Source: Streptomyces fildesensis
GTDB lineage: Bacteria; Actinomycetota; Actinomycetes; Streptomycetales; Streptomycetaceae
Assembly (NCBI RefSeq): GCF_016107395.1
Contig: NZ_JAAIKO010000002.1
Span: 397,409 to 461,408, forward strand
Length of the DNA: 64,000 nt
Direction: 5' to 3'
The translations under genes were made by a program, and so were the position numbers. Positions 1 to 10,267 of this stretch are shown here, in pieces. Each line of letters begins with the position of its first letter. Positions within the stretch are counted from its first letter, which is position 1. Under the pieces are notes generated by a model that was not told the origin of the DNA, searched no databases, and saw only the letters and a list, made by a program, of their open reading frames with translations.

Positions 1-3
1 GTT

Positions 4-1395
4 TCAGTGCCGCCCGGAGATCCGGTCCGCGACGCGTGCCACCGGGTCCGTTTCGCTGCTGCGCCCGGACAGCTCACGGCGGTCCGCGCCACGGTAGGCC
101 GCGTACATTCCGTGCACCCCGATCCAGCGGAACGGCTCAGGCTCCCAACGCCGCACCCGGTGGCCCACCCAGGGCAGCGCGGTCAGTTCGGTGCCGTGCC
201 CCTGACCCGAGTCCAGCTGCACCAGATCGCGCAGCGTGCGCGCCGCCAGGTTCGCCGTCGCGACGCCGCTGCCGACGTAGCCGCCCGCCCAGCCGAGCCC
301 GGTGGCCCGGTCCAGCTCCACGCTCGCACACCAGTCGCGCGGCACGCCCAGCACCCCTGACCAGGCATGTTCGATCGCCACCCCGGCGGTCGCGGGGAAG
401 AAGCGGACCAGGATCTCGCGCAGCGCCTCGACCGTGGCCGGCTGCGTCCGTCCGTCGTTGTCCGTCCGCGAACCGAAGCGGTACGGCACCCCGCGGCCGC
501 CCAGCGCGATCCGGTCGTCGGCCGTGCGCTGCGCGTACATGTACGCGTGCGCCATGTCGCCGAGCGTCTCGCGGCCCTCCCAGCCGATGGTGTCCCACAC
601 CTGCCGCGGCAGCGGCTCGGTGGCGATCATCGAGGAGTTCATCGGCAGCCAGGACCGCTTCTGCCCCTTGAGTGAGGCCGTGAAGCCCTCCGTGCAGCGC
701 AGCACGTACGGGGCGCGCACCGTTCCGTACGGGGTGATCGCGTGTTTCGGCTTGATCTCGGTCACCGTGGTGGACTCGTGGATCACTACGCCCAGCGCCT
801 CGACGGCCTTCGCCAGCCCCTGCAGAAGCTTCACCGGATGTATACGGGCGCCGTGCGGCGTCCAGGTGCCGCCGGAGGTCCCGGCGACCCGGATCCGCTC
901 CGCGGACTCGCCCGCGCCCAGCAGCAGCCGGTCCTTCTCGCCGAAGGCCACCTCCGCCGCGTGGAACGCCTTCAGCCGGGCGAGCTGCGCGGGGGAGTGC
1001 GCGACCTCCAGCACCCCGCCCTTGACGATGTCGGCGTCGATGCCCTCCTCGGCGGCGATCCGCACCACCTCGTCGACCGTCTCGTTCATCGCGTGCTGCA
1101 GCGCGACCGCGGCCTCATGGCCGTGCAGCTTCGCGTACCGGTCGCGGCCCGCGATGCCGTTGTACAGCCAGCCGCCGTTGCGCCCCGACGCCCCGTAGCC
1201 GCAGAACTTCTGCTCCAGCACCGTGATCCGCAGGAACGGCACGGCCTTCTTGAGGTAGTAGGCGGTCCACAGGCCCGTGTAGCCGCCACCGACGATGCAG
1301 ACGTCCGCGGTCGTGTCACCCGGCAGTGGCTCGCGCGGCGCGGGTACGCCGGTCTGCGAGTACCAGAAGGAGATGCCGCCGTTGACGGTGGTCAT
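4..1395 (-). CDS. FAD-dependent oxidoreductase (DAO family)
   Basis: The protein has about 463 residues. A Rossmann FAD-binding motif near the N-terminus reads VCIVGGGYTGLWTAYYL and is followed by GASGRNGGWLYNG, which is typical of the DAO/glycine-oxidase fold and close to gamma-glutamylputrescine-oxidase-type amine oxidases. The family oxidises amino groups with FAD and oxygen; the substrate cannot be told from sequence. I chose the ATG at 1395 over an upstream in-frame start at 1494 because an AGGGG element lies just before it and homology begins there. The stop codon is only 3 nt from the window edge. It diverges from the aldolase gene at 1512. Confidence 0.85.
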   Translation of the reverse strand: MTTVNGGISFWYSQTGVPAPREPLPGDTTADVCIVGGGYTGLWTAYYLKKAVPFLRITVLEQKFCGYGASGRNGGWLYNGIAGRDRYAKLHGHEAAVALQHAMNETVDEVVRIAAEEGIDADIVKGGVLEVAHSPAQLARLKAFHAAEVAFGEKDRLLLGAGESAERIRVAGTSGGTWTPHGARIHPVKLLQGLAKAVEALGVVIHESTTVTEIKPKHAITPYGTVRAPYVLRCTEGFTASLKGQKRSWLPMNSSMIATEPLPRQVWDTIGWEGRETLGDMAHAYMYAQRTADDRIALGGRGVPYRFGSRTDNDGRTQPATVEALREILVRFFPATAGVAIEHAWSGVLGVPRDWCASVELDRATGLGWAGGYVGSGVATANLAARTLRDLVQLDSGQGHGTELTALPWVGHRVRRWEPEPFRWIGVHGMYAAYRGADRRELSGRSSETDPVARVADRISGRH

Positions 1396-1511
1396 GATGC
1401 CCCTGCAATCCGTGATGCGATCCGGTGGGCCGTGGTGTGCGGCCGGTGGTGTGCGGGACGGTACTGCGCCCCGCGAGGACGCGGCAACGCCCAACCTGTA
1501 AGGATCGACGG

Positions 1512-2159
1512 ATGCGCGATGCCATGGAGAAAGCCTGGTCGGAGCTGGTCGCCACGGCCCGGCGCAGTGTCACGGACGGCCTGGTGGTCGGTACGTCCGG
1601 CAATGTCTCGGTCCGGGTGGGCGATCTGGTGCTGGTGACGCCGACCGGCGTCCCGTACGACCGGCTCGGCCCCGTCGACGCGGTCGCCGTCGATCTGGAC
1701 GGCCGGCAGGTCGCCGGACGGCTGCGCCCCACCAGCGAGCTGCCGATGCACCTGGCCGTCTACCGCGGCACGGGTGCGCGGGCCATCGTGCACACCCATG
1801 CGGTGCACGCCACGGCCGTCTCGACCCTGGTGGACGAACTTCCGGCGATCCACTACATGGCGGCCGCGATGGGCGGCCGGATCCGGGTCGCGGGCTACGC
1901 CCCCTACGGCACGGACGAACTGGCCGCGCAGGTGTTGCGGGCGCTGCGCGACCGCAGCGCGTGCCTGATGCGCAACCACGGCACGCTCGTGTACGGCGCC
2001 ACACTCGATCAAGCGTACGACCGTACGGCGCAGCTGGAGTGGATGTGCCAGGTCTGGCTCACCGCCCGCTCGGTCCCCGGACTGACCCCCGCCCTGCTGT
2101 CGGACGCCGAGCTGGACGACGCGGGCGGGCGGCTGCGCGGCTACGGCCAGCCCGGCTGA
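1512..2159 (+). CDS. Class II aldolase/adducin family protein
   Basis: The 215-residue protein matches the L-fuculose-phosphate/ribulose-phosphate aldolase fold. The zinc ligands are visible as HTHAVHA in the middle and NHGT further on, and the phosphate-site motif GTSGNVS lies near the N-terminus. These enzymes carry out retro-aldol cleavage of sugar phosphates with Zn2+; the exact sugar is unknown. The ATG at 1512 follows AGGAT at a good distance, and the region upstream lacks homology. The neighbouring amine oxidoreductase is divergent, so the two may share regulation (inference). Confidence 0.85.
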   Translation: MRDAMEKAWSELVATARRSVTDGLVVGTSGNVSVRVGDLVLVTPTGVPYDRLGPVDAVAVDLDGRQVAGRLRPTSELPMHLAVYRGTGARAIVHTHAVHATAVSTLVDELPAIHYMAAAMGGRIRVAGYAPYGTDELAAQVLRALRDRSACLMRNHGTLVYGATLDQAYDRTAQLEWMCQVWLTARSVPGLTPALLSDAELDDAGGRLRGYGQPG

Positions 2160-2241
2160 CACCGCCCGGCCGGAACCGCCGGTGACCCGGCCGGCCGCTG
2201 TCCACTGGCCGCATCGCGCCGCCCCGCCGACACTGGAACCG

Positions 2242-3357
2242 ATGCGTATACGAACCGTGGCGGCCGTGGCCGCCACCACCGTGCTCGGTGCCGGCGCGGC
2301 CGCTGTGGCGGCCGGACGGTACGTGTCCGACCTCGCCCTCAAACCGTCCACCGACGGCCCGGAGCCGGACGAGCGGGTCACCGTCCACGCCACCGCGCCC
2401 GGCCAGGTCAGCATGACCCGCGCCCTGGCCTCCCTGCGGCCGGGCGTCTACGGGCTGTCCGGCGACGGCGTGCACGCCGCGGTCGGCGAGGTGCTGTGGA
2501 CGACACCGGACACGGTGGCCCGGCGCCTGGACCGCGTCTACAGCGGCGCCCTCGACCCCGGCACGATGGTCCGGATGACGGCCCAGGTCCACGCGGGCGA
2601 CCCGCGCAGCGCCCTCGGTCTGGACTACGCCGAGGTGCTGGTGCCCGGCGAACTCGGTCCCCTGCCCGCCTGGTTCGTGCCCGGGGCCCGCTCGACGTGG
2701 GTGATCACCGTGCACGGCCTCGGCGCGACCCGCGAACTCCCGCTCAATGTCCTGCCGGCCCTGCACGGCCACCGTTTCCCGGTGCTCGACCTCGCCTACC
2801 GCAACGATTCCGGCGCCCCGCCCTCACCGGACGGCCTCGGACACCTCGGCGACACCGAATGGCGCGACCTCGACGCGGCGATGAAGTACGCCGCGGAGTA
2901 CGGCGCCGAGCGGTTCGTCCTCTACGGGTGGTCGACGGGCGCCACGATGGCGCTGCGGGCCGCCGACCACTCGGCGCTCCGGGGCCGGATCAGCGGGCTG
3001 ATCCTCGATTCACCCGTCCTGGACTGGAAATCGACCGTGCGCGCCGCGGCGTTTTCCCACGGCGTGCCGGGAGCGCTCGTACCGCTCGGGGTGCGCGCCG
3101 CGGAGGGCCGCACCGGGCTGCATGCGGAACGCATCGCGGACGCCGCGGACCCCGCCCGGCTGAGCGTTCCCGCACTGGTCGTGCACGGCCCGGACGACAC
3201 CCTCTCGTCCTGGTCAGGATCGCGCCAACTCGCCGCGAGGCGACCGGATCTGGTCACGCTCCACACCGTCCCCGGCGCCTCCCACAGCGCTATGTGGAAC
3301 GTCGACCCGGCGTCGTACGAAGAGGCCCTGCGACGCTTCCTGACGCCTCTGATGTAG
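2242..3357 (+). CDS. Alpha/beta hydrolase with N-terminal membrane/signal segment
   Basis: The 371-residue protein starts with a hydrophobic alanine/valine segment (residues 2-25) that is a signal peptide or single membrane anchor. It is followed by an alpha/beta hydrolase domain. The nucleophile elbow is GWSTG; the acid is probably the Asp in HGPDDT and the histidine is in GASHSAMW near the C-terminus, giving a full Ser-Asp-His triad. Such proteins are secreted or membrane-tethered esterases or peptidases of unknown substrate. The ATG at 2242 was chosen because the signal segment begins there; an in-frame GTG lies 20 codons upstream. Confidence 0.8.
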   Translation: MRIRTVAAVAATTVLGAGAAAVAAGRYVSDLALKPSTDGPEPDERVTVHATAPGQVSMTRALASLRPGVYGLSGDGVHAAVGEVLWTTPDTVARRLDRVYSGALDPGTMVRMTAQVHAGDPRSALGLDYAEVLVPGELGPLPAWFVPGARSTWVITVHGLGATRELPLNVLPALHGHRFPVLDLAYRNDSGAPPSPDGLGHLGDTEWRDLDAAMKYAAEYGAERFVLYGWSTGATMALRAADHSALRGRISGLILDSPVLDWKSTVRAAAFSHGVPGALVPLGVRAAEGRTGLHAERIADAADPARLSVPALVVHGPDDTLSSWSGSRQLAARRPDLVTLHTVPGASHSAMWNVDPASYEEALRRFLTPLM

Positions 3358-3446
3358 CGCTCGGCACGGAGCCGGGAGCGCAGCGTGAGGGGCGCCGCCC
3401 CGGAGCGCGTTTGGGATTCTGGGGCCTCACCCGGGACACTGCTCCA

Positions 3447-4835
3447 GTGACGTCCCGTACTTCGCGAGACACGCCGCTCCGCCTTGTCCCCCGACGACCC
3501 TCCCTGGCCTTCGCGGTGGGGGGCTCCGCCGCCCGCCCCACGGCGACAGCGCGGCGCTCCCGCCCGCCGCGGCCGCCCGAGGGCACCCCCGCGCTGTCCG
3601 AGCTCGCCCGCCAGGCGCGCGCCGAACTCGCCGACACGGTCCGCCTCGCGCGGTGGGCCGAAGCGGGACCCGGTACCGCAGGTCCGACCGGGATACTTCC
3701 GGACGCCGACGTCCAGCAGGCAGCCGCCGCGCTGGAGTTGACGGAACGGCAGATCCGGTCCGGTTGGGACCGGGCCCGGCTCGCGGGCCTGATCGAACTC
3801 CATCAGGGCGCCGCCCGCCCCGGCTGGCGGCTGCGCGCCTGGGACCGCGACAACACCGCGGTGCTGCGCGGCTGGGTCGCGCTCTTCGACGCCTGGTCCC
3901 TCGCGCATCCGCCCGGCGACCCCGCCGAGGCGGATCCCTCGCTGGTGGCCGAGGTCATCGAGGCAACCCCTCAGCTGCTGTCCTTCCTGCACCTCTCCTC
4001 GGGCCCGGTACCGGTCGACACCCTGCTGGACCTGCTGCGCCAGCGGGTCGCGGAGCTGCGGACCGAACGGCACGAGCCGCCCGCCGACGGCGCCCACGAC
4101 CCGCTGCCCGCGCTCCTGAACTGGGTGCTCGACGCGGTCGCCGGGGTCGGGGCGCTGTATCCGCGCGACGCCTGCTCCGACACCCAGGAGGCCGCGCTCA
4201 CCCCGCTCGGCAACTGGGCGGTCTGGGTCAAGCTGGAACAGATCTGTGTGGCCGCCCAGGGCCCGGCCGGCCATATCGAGCAGTCCGCGGAGAAGATGCT
4301 GCGCGCCTGCGCTCGGCTCTCCCCGGGCCCGGCCCGCGCCGAGTACCGCGCCTGGCTCGCCGCCCGGCCCGTCGGCCTGGCCGTCGCCGAACTGCTGGAG
4401 ACCGCCCGAGGTGAGGACGCGCTGCTGCGCGGTCTGGCCTTCGAGGCGCTCCGGGTGGTCGGCGCGCCCGCCGAGCCCGCCGTCCGCGCCTCCTCCGAGG
4501 AGCCGACGCTGCGCCCGTACGCGCTGCTGTGGCTGGCCGAGCAGGACGGCGGTGACCCGGAGGCCGTCGCGGGGCTGCTGACCCGCGAGGAGACCGCCTG
4601 GCTGTGGGTGGACACCGCCGCGGCCGTCGCCGACCACGGCGAGGGGCAGCTGCTGGTCAGCCATCTCGACGCGGCGGTGGAGGGCTCGGTGCGGTCGCTC
4701 CTGGTGGAGATCCGCGGCGCGGGGCACCCCCGTACTGTCCAGGTGCTCGTGGCGCTGGCCGCCGCGCACCCGGACCCCGCGGTCGCCAAGGCCGTCCGCC
4801 GGGCCGCCTTCCAGGTGCACACCGGCGGCGCCTGA
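3447..4835 (+). CDS. Conserved actinomycete hypothetical, HEAT-like C-terminus
   Basis: A 462-residue protein I do not recognise by function. The first 45 residues are basic and proline-rich. The middle contains a segment resembling a winged-helix (ALELTERQIRSGWDRARLAGLI), and the C-terminal third is made of alanine- and leucine-rich helical pairs resembling HEAT repeats (for example SLLVEIRGAGHPRTVQVLVA). No membrane segment or signal peptide is evident. The open frame runs far upstream through the hydrolase gene, but the GTG at 3447 is the first sensible start after that gene ends. It could be a scaffold or DNA-associated protein, which is only a guess. Confidence 0.65.
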   Translation: MTSRTSRDTPLRLVPRRPSLAFAVGGSAARPTATARRSRPPRPPEGTPALSELARQARAELADTVRLARWAEAGPGTAGPTGILPDADVQQAAAALELTERQIRSGWDRARLAGLIELHQGAARPGWRLRAWDRDNTAVLRGWVALFDAWSLAHPPGDPAEADPSLVAEVIEATPQLLSFLHLSSGPVPVDTLLDLLRQRVAELRTERHEPPADGAHDPLPALLNWVLDAVAGVGALYPRDACSDTQEAALTPLGNWAVWVKLEQICVAAQGPAGHIEQSAEKMLRACARLSPGPARAEYRAWLAARPVGLAVAELLETARGEDALLRGLAFEALRVVGAPAEPAVRASSEEPTLRPYALLWLAEQDGGDPEAVAGLLTREETAWLWVDTAAAVADHGEGQLLVSHLDAAVEGSVRSLLVEIRGAGHPRTVQVLVALAAAHPDPAVAKAVRRAAFQVHTGGA

Positions 4836-4863
4836 CCGCTCGGGCACCGGGACGACGACGATC

Positions 4864-4901
4864 GGCGACGGCCCGGCGGGAACACCCGCCGGGCCGTCGC
4901 C
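4864..4901. terminator. Bidirectional hairpin terminator
   Basis: A perfect 17-bp stem with a 4-nt AACA loop lies between the convergent genes ending at 4835 and 4921. It has no long U tract, as is usual for Streptomyces terminators. Confidence 0.8.
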
Positions 4902-4920
4902 GTCCCTCCCTGCTGAGGGG

Positions 4921-5838
4921 CTATCCGAACGTGTCGCAGCGCGCCGGGTCACCGGTCTGCAGACCGGTGGTGAACCACTGCTGGCGCTGCGCCGACGAGC
5001 CGTGCGTCCAGTTGTCCGGGGTCACCCGACCCTGCGCGCGGGACTGGATCGCGTCGTCGCCGACCGCGGCCGCCGCGTCCAGGCCGCGGGCGATGTCGTC
5101 CGCCGTCACGGCGGTGATCAGCGGTCTGCCGGTGGCCGGGTTGATGGTCATGGTGGCGTTCTTCGACCACAGGCCCGCGTAGCAGTCCGCCTGCAGCTCG
5201 ACCCGTACCGACTTGCTGGTGGCCCCGGTGCGCCCGTCCTGGGCGGCGCGCAGCGTCCCCAGCAGGTTCTGCACATGGTGCCCGTACTCGTGGGCGACGA
5301 CGTAGCTCTCCGCGAACGGCCCGCCCTCGGCGCCGAACTGGCTCTGCAGCGTGGCGAAGAAGTTCAGGTCGATGTAGACCTTGCGGTCGACGGGGCAGTA
5401 GAACGGCCCGGTCCGCGGATCGGCGACGCCGCAGCCGGTGCGCATCGGCCGGTCGAAGAAGACGGTCGGCGCCGGCTGATAGGTGCCGCCACGCTGCCGG
5501 AACTCGTTCGTCCAGTACGCCTGGACGCTGTTGACCACCGCGACGATCCGGCACTGCCCCTGGGTGTTGGCGTCCCGGCCGGTCGCGCAGGTCTGCGCCA
5601 GATCGGCGGCCGCGCCGGTGCGCGGCGCGGTGTCCGTGGCGCTGCCGGACAGGCCCATCTGGTTGGGGCTGATGCCCAGGACGATCCCGATCACGACCAC
5701 GATCAGGCCGACGATGCCGCCGCCGACCACCTTGCCGCTGGGAGCGCCACCACCGAACGGTCCGCCGCCGGACGAGCCGCCACCGCGCTGGTCCTGCACC
5801 TGTGACGTGTCCAGTTTCGCGTTGTCGTCGAACTGCAT
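4921..5838 (-). CDS. Neutral zinc metallopeptidase (YpfJ/KPN_02809 family)
   Basis: The 305-residue protein has a short cytoplasmic N-terminus, a glycine-rich stretch (about residues 18-36), one membrane helix (VVGGGIVGLIVVVIGIVLGI) and an extracellular domain. The zinc signature HEYGHH sits in VVAHEYGHHVQNLLG, and the family motif with conserved Cys and Phe-Tyr residues (GPFYCPVDRKVYID) is present. Members are membrane-anchored putative zinc peptidases; no substrate is established. The ATG at 5838 begins the conserved MQFDDNAKLD motif. It diverges from the ABC-F gene and its leader. Confidence 0.9.
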   Translation of the reverse strand: MQFDDNAKLDTSQVQDQRGGGSSGGGPFGGGAPSGKVVGGGIVGLIVVVIGIVLGISPNQMGLSGSATDTAPRTGAAADLAQTCATGRDANTQGQCRIVAVVNSVQAYWTNEFRQRGGTYQPAPTVFFDRPMRTGCGVADPRTGPFYCPVDRKVYIDLNFFATLQSQFGAEGGPFAESYVVAHEYGHHVQNLLGTLRAAQDGRTGATSKSVRVELQADCYAGLWSKNATMTINPATGRPLITAVTADDIARGLDAAAAVGDDAIQSRAQGRVTPDNWTHGSSAQRQQWFTTGLQTGDPARCDTFG

Positions 5839-6084
5839 ACGACGAGTATGGGTGATTTGCCCCACCCCGGCGCCCCAGGACCGAACGGGCGAAGCCCGCC
5901 CCGGCCCGCCCGTGTCGCCCGGCCGCCCTCCCGCGTGGTCCCCAGGGGCTCCGCGGTCGTCGTCGCCCAGCCGTGCGCGGATCCGCACACGGCCTGGACG
6001 GGTCAGCTGATCGCGGTCGACGGCCTCGGGCGCATAGCACCTCATCGCACTCCCCTGGGCAACAACCGGCTTGCCACACCCCGG

Positions 6085-6090
6085 TAGACT
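6085..6090 (+). promoter_or_regulatory. -10 element of the ABC-F leader transcript
   Basis: TAGACT lies 7 nt upstream of the ATG at 6098, so transcription would start at or next to that codon. No convincing -35 is visible at 17 nt spacing. Promoter status is inferred. Confidence 0.45.
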
Positions 6091-6097
6091 GGCTTGT

Positions 6098-6121
6098 ATG
6101 GCAGTCCCTCTCGTTCATTAG
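6098..6121 (+). CDS. Candidate leader peptide MAVPLVH upstream of ABC-F
   Basis: A seven-codon ORF (MAVPLVH, stop TAG) starts right after a -10-like element and ends 63 nt before the ABC-F start. Many antibiotic-inducible ABC-F and erm genes are controlled by short upstream ORFs on which drug-stalled ribosomes change RNA folding. The position, size and lack of a Shine-Dalgarno sequence (leaderless start) fit such an attenuator here. No clear terminator hairpin follows the stop, so control of translation is as likely as transcription attenuation. Inference from position only. Confidence 0.4.
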   Translation: MAVPLVH

Positions 6122-6184
6122 CCGGCGGCGTACGACCTCCCCCGCGCCCCTTTCTGTCGTTCGCCATGCCCTGGAGCTTTTCCC

Positions 6185-7783
<1,599 letters not shown>

Positions 7784-7842
7784 CCGCCGCGCCGCCCCGA
7801 CCCGCCGGCCCGTCCGGCCGACCCGCCTGATCACTTGGCAGT

Positions 7843-7867
7843 GGATCATTCGGCCTACGGGTGATCC
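7843..7867. repeat. Imperfect dyad downstream of ABC-F
   Basis: GGATCA and TGATCC arms are separated by 13 nt, just before the terminator hairpin at 7889. It may be an operator or a weak RNA stem; nothing further supports a role. Confidence 0.3.
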
Positions 7868-7888
7868 ATCATCTGTGTGAGACGAGCT

Positions 7889-7917
7889 CATACCGCGCCA
7901 CCCGGTGGCGCGGTATG
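7889..7917 (+). terminator. Hairpin terminator after ABC-F gene
   Basis: A perfect 13-bp stem with a 3-nt loop lies about 105 nt after the ABC-F stop. The rest of 7784-8175 contains no convincing gene and presumably holds the promoter of the HTH gene at 8176. Confidence 0.7.
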
Positions 7918-8175
7918 ACCGCCGCCCTGAGTCGATCAGTGGCGTGACGTCGGGAAACTCCTTACCGACCATGGATGACCTGCCGCTTTTCGCGGCGCCC
8001 GGACAACTGTCCGGAAAGCGCCGGACGAAATCGGGGATCTTCGTGCGCCACCCGGCCGCCGGAAAAAGGTCTCCGGTTCAAATGTTGTCGTACGGACCTT
8101 GCCGAATGGGTGGCCAGGAAGGCGCCTAGGGGTGATCATGAGAGTCCAGAGCGCACTTCCCTAGAGGAGGCACGG

Positions 8176-8400
8176 GTGGCCGAGACTCTGAAGAAGGGCA
8201 GCCGGGTAACCGGCGCCGCGCGCGAGAAGCTCGCGGCAGACCTGAAGAAGAAGTACGACTCCGGTGCGAGCATCCGGGCGTTGGCCGAAGAAACCGGCCG
8301 CTCCTATGGATTCGTGCACCGGATGCTCAGCGAGTCCGGCGTGACCTTGCGCGGTCGCGGCGGTGCAACACGAGGTAAGTCGAAGGCCGCTACGGCCTGA
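8176..8400 (+). CDS. Small helix-turn-helix protein (74 aa)
   Basis: A very basic 74-residue protein. Residues about 20-60 form a resolvase/homeodomain-like HTH: KKYDSGASIRALAEETGR is followed by the recognition helix SYGFVHRMLSESG. The C-terminal tail is rich in Gly, Arg and Lys. It looks like an abundant small DNA-binding protein conserved in streptomycetes rather than a one-component regulator, since there is no effector domain. The GTG at 8176 follows a near-perfect AGAGGAGG, the strongest ribosome-binding site in this part of the window, implying high expression. The target is unknown. Confidence 0.85.
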   Translation: MAETLKKGSRVTGAAREKLAADLKKKYDSGASIRALAEETGRSYGFVHRMLSESGVTLRGRGGATRGKSKAATA

Positions 8401-8516
8401 CGGGCAGGGCATCTCCCGCGACCCGGATTCCCCAGCGTGCCCACCCGGTCGACGACTGTGTCGACCCAGTGGTTACTCTTCGGTAATCAATTCCGCGGTT
8501 CGCTCGGAGGTGCCCG

Positions 8517-9308
8517 ATGCCCGACCCCACCGTGCTGCTCGAGCGTGACGGAGTGCGGCTCACCGCCGACGACTCCGTCGCGACCGTCACACTGTGCAAT
8601 CCGGCCAAACGCAATGCCCAGTCGCCCGCCCTGTGGCGGGCCCTGGTCGAAGCAGGCCGGCTCCTGCCGGGCAGCGTGCGCGTTGTCGTGCTCCGCGGCG
8701 AAGGCCAGTCCTTCTCCGCGGGGCTCGACCGGCAGGCCTTCACGCCCGAGGGCTTCGACGGCGAGCCGTCGTTCATCGACCTCGCGCGCGGTTCCGACAA
8801 GAAGCTCGACGCGACGATCGCCGAGTACCAGGACGCGTTCACCTGGTGGCGGCGCAGCGACATCGTGACCATCGCCGCCGTACAGGGCCATGCGATCGGT
8901 GCGGGCTTCCAGCTCGCTCTCGCCTGCGATCTGCGGGTGTGCGCGGACGACGCGCAGTTCGCCATGCGCGAGACCAGCCTCGGACTGGTGCCCGACCTCG
9001 GTGGCACCAAGCCGCTGGTCGACCTCGTCGGCTATGCGCGGGCCCTGGAGATCTGCGCCACCGGGCGGTTCGTGCACGGGTCGGAGGCCGAGCGCCTCGG
9101 CCTCGCCAACCTGGTCGTCCCGGTCGCCGAACTCGACGCCACGGTCCAGGACCTCGCCGGGGCGCTGCTCGCCGCGCCCCGGGACGCCGTCATCGAGACC
9201 AAGGCCCTGCTGCAGGGTGCCGCCGCTCGTTCGTACGAGGAGCAGCGCCCCGCCGAGCGCGCCGCCCAGGGCCGCCGGCTGCGCGACCTCGCCGGCGTCG
9301 GCGAGTAA
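8517..9308 (+). CDS. Enoyl-CoA hydratase/isomerase family protein
   Basis: The 263-residue crotonase-fold protein includes the oxyanion-hole segments FSAGLDRQAF and AVQGHAIGAGFQLALACDLRVC, and the conserved RETSLGLVPDLGG region. The catalytic glutamates of classical hydratases are not both obvious: the first position lies near IGAGFQLA, and the second at GLVPD/GGT resembles dehalogenase or isomerase relatives. Substrate therefore uncertain; fatty-acyl or other CoA thioesters are likely. The ATG at 8517 has GGAGG 7 nt upstream. Confidence 0.85.
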   Translation: MPDPTVLLERDGVRLTADDSVATVTLCNPAKRNAQSPALWRALVEAGRLLPGSVRVVVLRGEGQSFSAGLDRQAFTPEGFDGEPSFIDLARGSDKKLDATIAEYQDAFTWWRRSDIVTIAAVQGHAIGAGFQLALACDLRVCADDAQFAMRETSLGLVPDLGGTKPLVDLVGYARALEICATGRFVHGSEAERLGLANLVVPVAELDATVQDLAGALLAAPRDAVIETKALLQGAAARSYEEQRPAERAAQGRRLRDLAGVGE

Positions 9309-9341
9309 CTCCGTCCGGCAACTCCGTCCGGTCGATGTCCG

Positions 9342-9372
9342 GTCGTGGTCACCCGATGGCGGTGACCACGAC
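9342..9372. terminator. Bidirectional hairpin overlapping a gene 3' end
   Basis: A perfect 12-bp stem with a 7-nt loop lies between convergent genes and includes the last codons of the minus-strand gene ending at 9349. Two adjacent direct copies of AACTCCGTCCGG (9307-9331) precede it. Confidence 0.65.
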
Positions 9373-10131
9373 CGCCGTCGTCACAGGGCCCGGGGAACCG
9401 GGCTCGGCGGCCTCGGTGACCGCCACGGCCACCGCGCGGGCCACGTCCAGCGCGCGGTGGCCGGGCATGACCGCGATCTGCACCCGGACCTCCCGGGCCG
9501 GCGGATCGCCGCCGTCGGCCGTGCGGATCCCGGACGCGAAGCCGCCGAGCCGTGACGTCACCCGGGCGACACCCGGCACCAGGAGCGCCGCGGCGACCAC
9601 CCCGTTGCCGGCGGGCGGCGGCCCGGTCTCCGTCAGATCCTGGCCCGTCGCACCGGCCGGGCCCTCGACGGCGGCCACCGGAGCAGGTCCGGCCTGGGGA
9701 TCGATCAGGCCCGTGACGTCGAGGTCCACCGAGGTGACGGCCAGCCCCAGCAGATCGTGGGCCGCACTCCACAGCGCGGTCCGCAACTGATCCGCGGTGG
9801 CGGGCAGCGGCCGGTCGATGGCGGCCTCGAAGGCCGCGGCCACGCACAGCGGGCCGTACGGCACCGCACTCGGCGGTACGAGCGGCAGATTATTCGCATC
9901 CGTCGCCGGCTCCGTCGTCGGTTCTGCTTCCTGACGCGGCACCCGGACCGGCTCCGGGCCGATCCGCAGCGCGCCGACCCGCACGCCGGTGAGCCCGTTC
10001 ACCGCCCCGCGCAGCGCGTCGGCCGCCGCGTTCTCGGTGATCCAGACACCGTCTCCCGCCCTGCCGAGCGGCAGCACGCGCCCGAACGCGATCTGCTCCC
10101 GTACCGCACGGGCCAAACGGTCCACAGCCAC
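9349..10131 (-). CDS. Nucleopolyhedrovirus-P10-family-like protein
   Basis: A 260-residue protein of the type labelled nucleopolyhedrovirus P10 family in Streptomyces genomes; the label reflects weak similarity, not a viral origin. The N-terminal half (LARAVREQIAFGRVLPLG, then ADALRGAVNGLTGVRVGALRIG) resembles an Asp23-like helical/beta unit, as does the C-terminus (VARVTSRLGG, MPGHRALDVARAVAVAVTEA). The GTG at 10131 is preceded by AAGGAGG 9 nt upstream. It is divergent from the Asp23/AmaP operon, and its Asp23-like C-terminus suggests it belongs to the same envelope system (inference). Confidence 0.75.
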   Translation of the reverse strand: MAVDRLARAVREQIAFGRVLPLGRAGDGVWITENAAADALRGAVNGLTGVRVGALRIGPEPVRVPRQEAEPTTEPATDANNLPLVPPSAVPYGPLCVAAAFEAAIDRPLPATADQLRTALWSAAHDLLGLAVTSVDLDVTGLIDPQAGPAPVAAVEGPAGATGQDLTETGPPPAGNGVVAAALLVPGVARVTSRLGGFASGIRTADGGDPPAREVRVQIAVMPGHRALDVARAVAVAVTEAAEPGSPGPVTTAVVVTAIG

Positions 10132-10267
10132 CGGTCTCCGCCTCCTTCGCCGCGCGCCACCCGAACGGCGGCCCGCTCCACGCTTCCTGACCGCATCTCC
10201 ACGGCACGGCAGGGCATGCGCACATAGTGTGGTGCATGGAGCAGCCCAGACGAAGGGACGACTCGCC

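Noticed and set aside
1431..1460. Direct TGGTGTGCGG repeat between the oxidoreductase and aldolase genes
   Set aside because: Two short adjacent copies are seen, but they fall in low-complexity GC-rich DNA and no promoter geometry supports an operator.
2496..3446. N-terminal extension of the HEAT-like protein through the hydrolase gene
   Set aside because: The frame is open by chance across a clear alpha/beta hydrolase; the real protein must begin after 3357.
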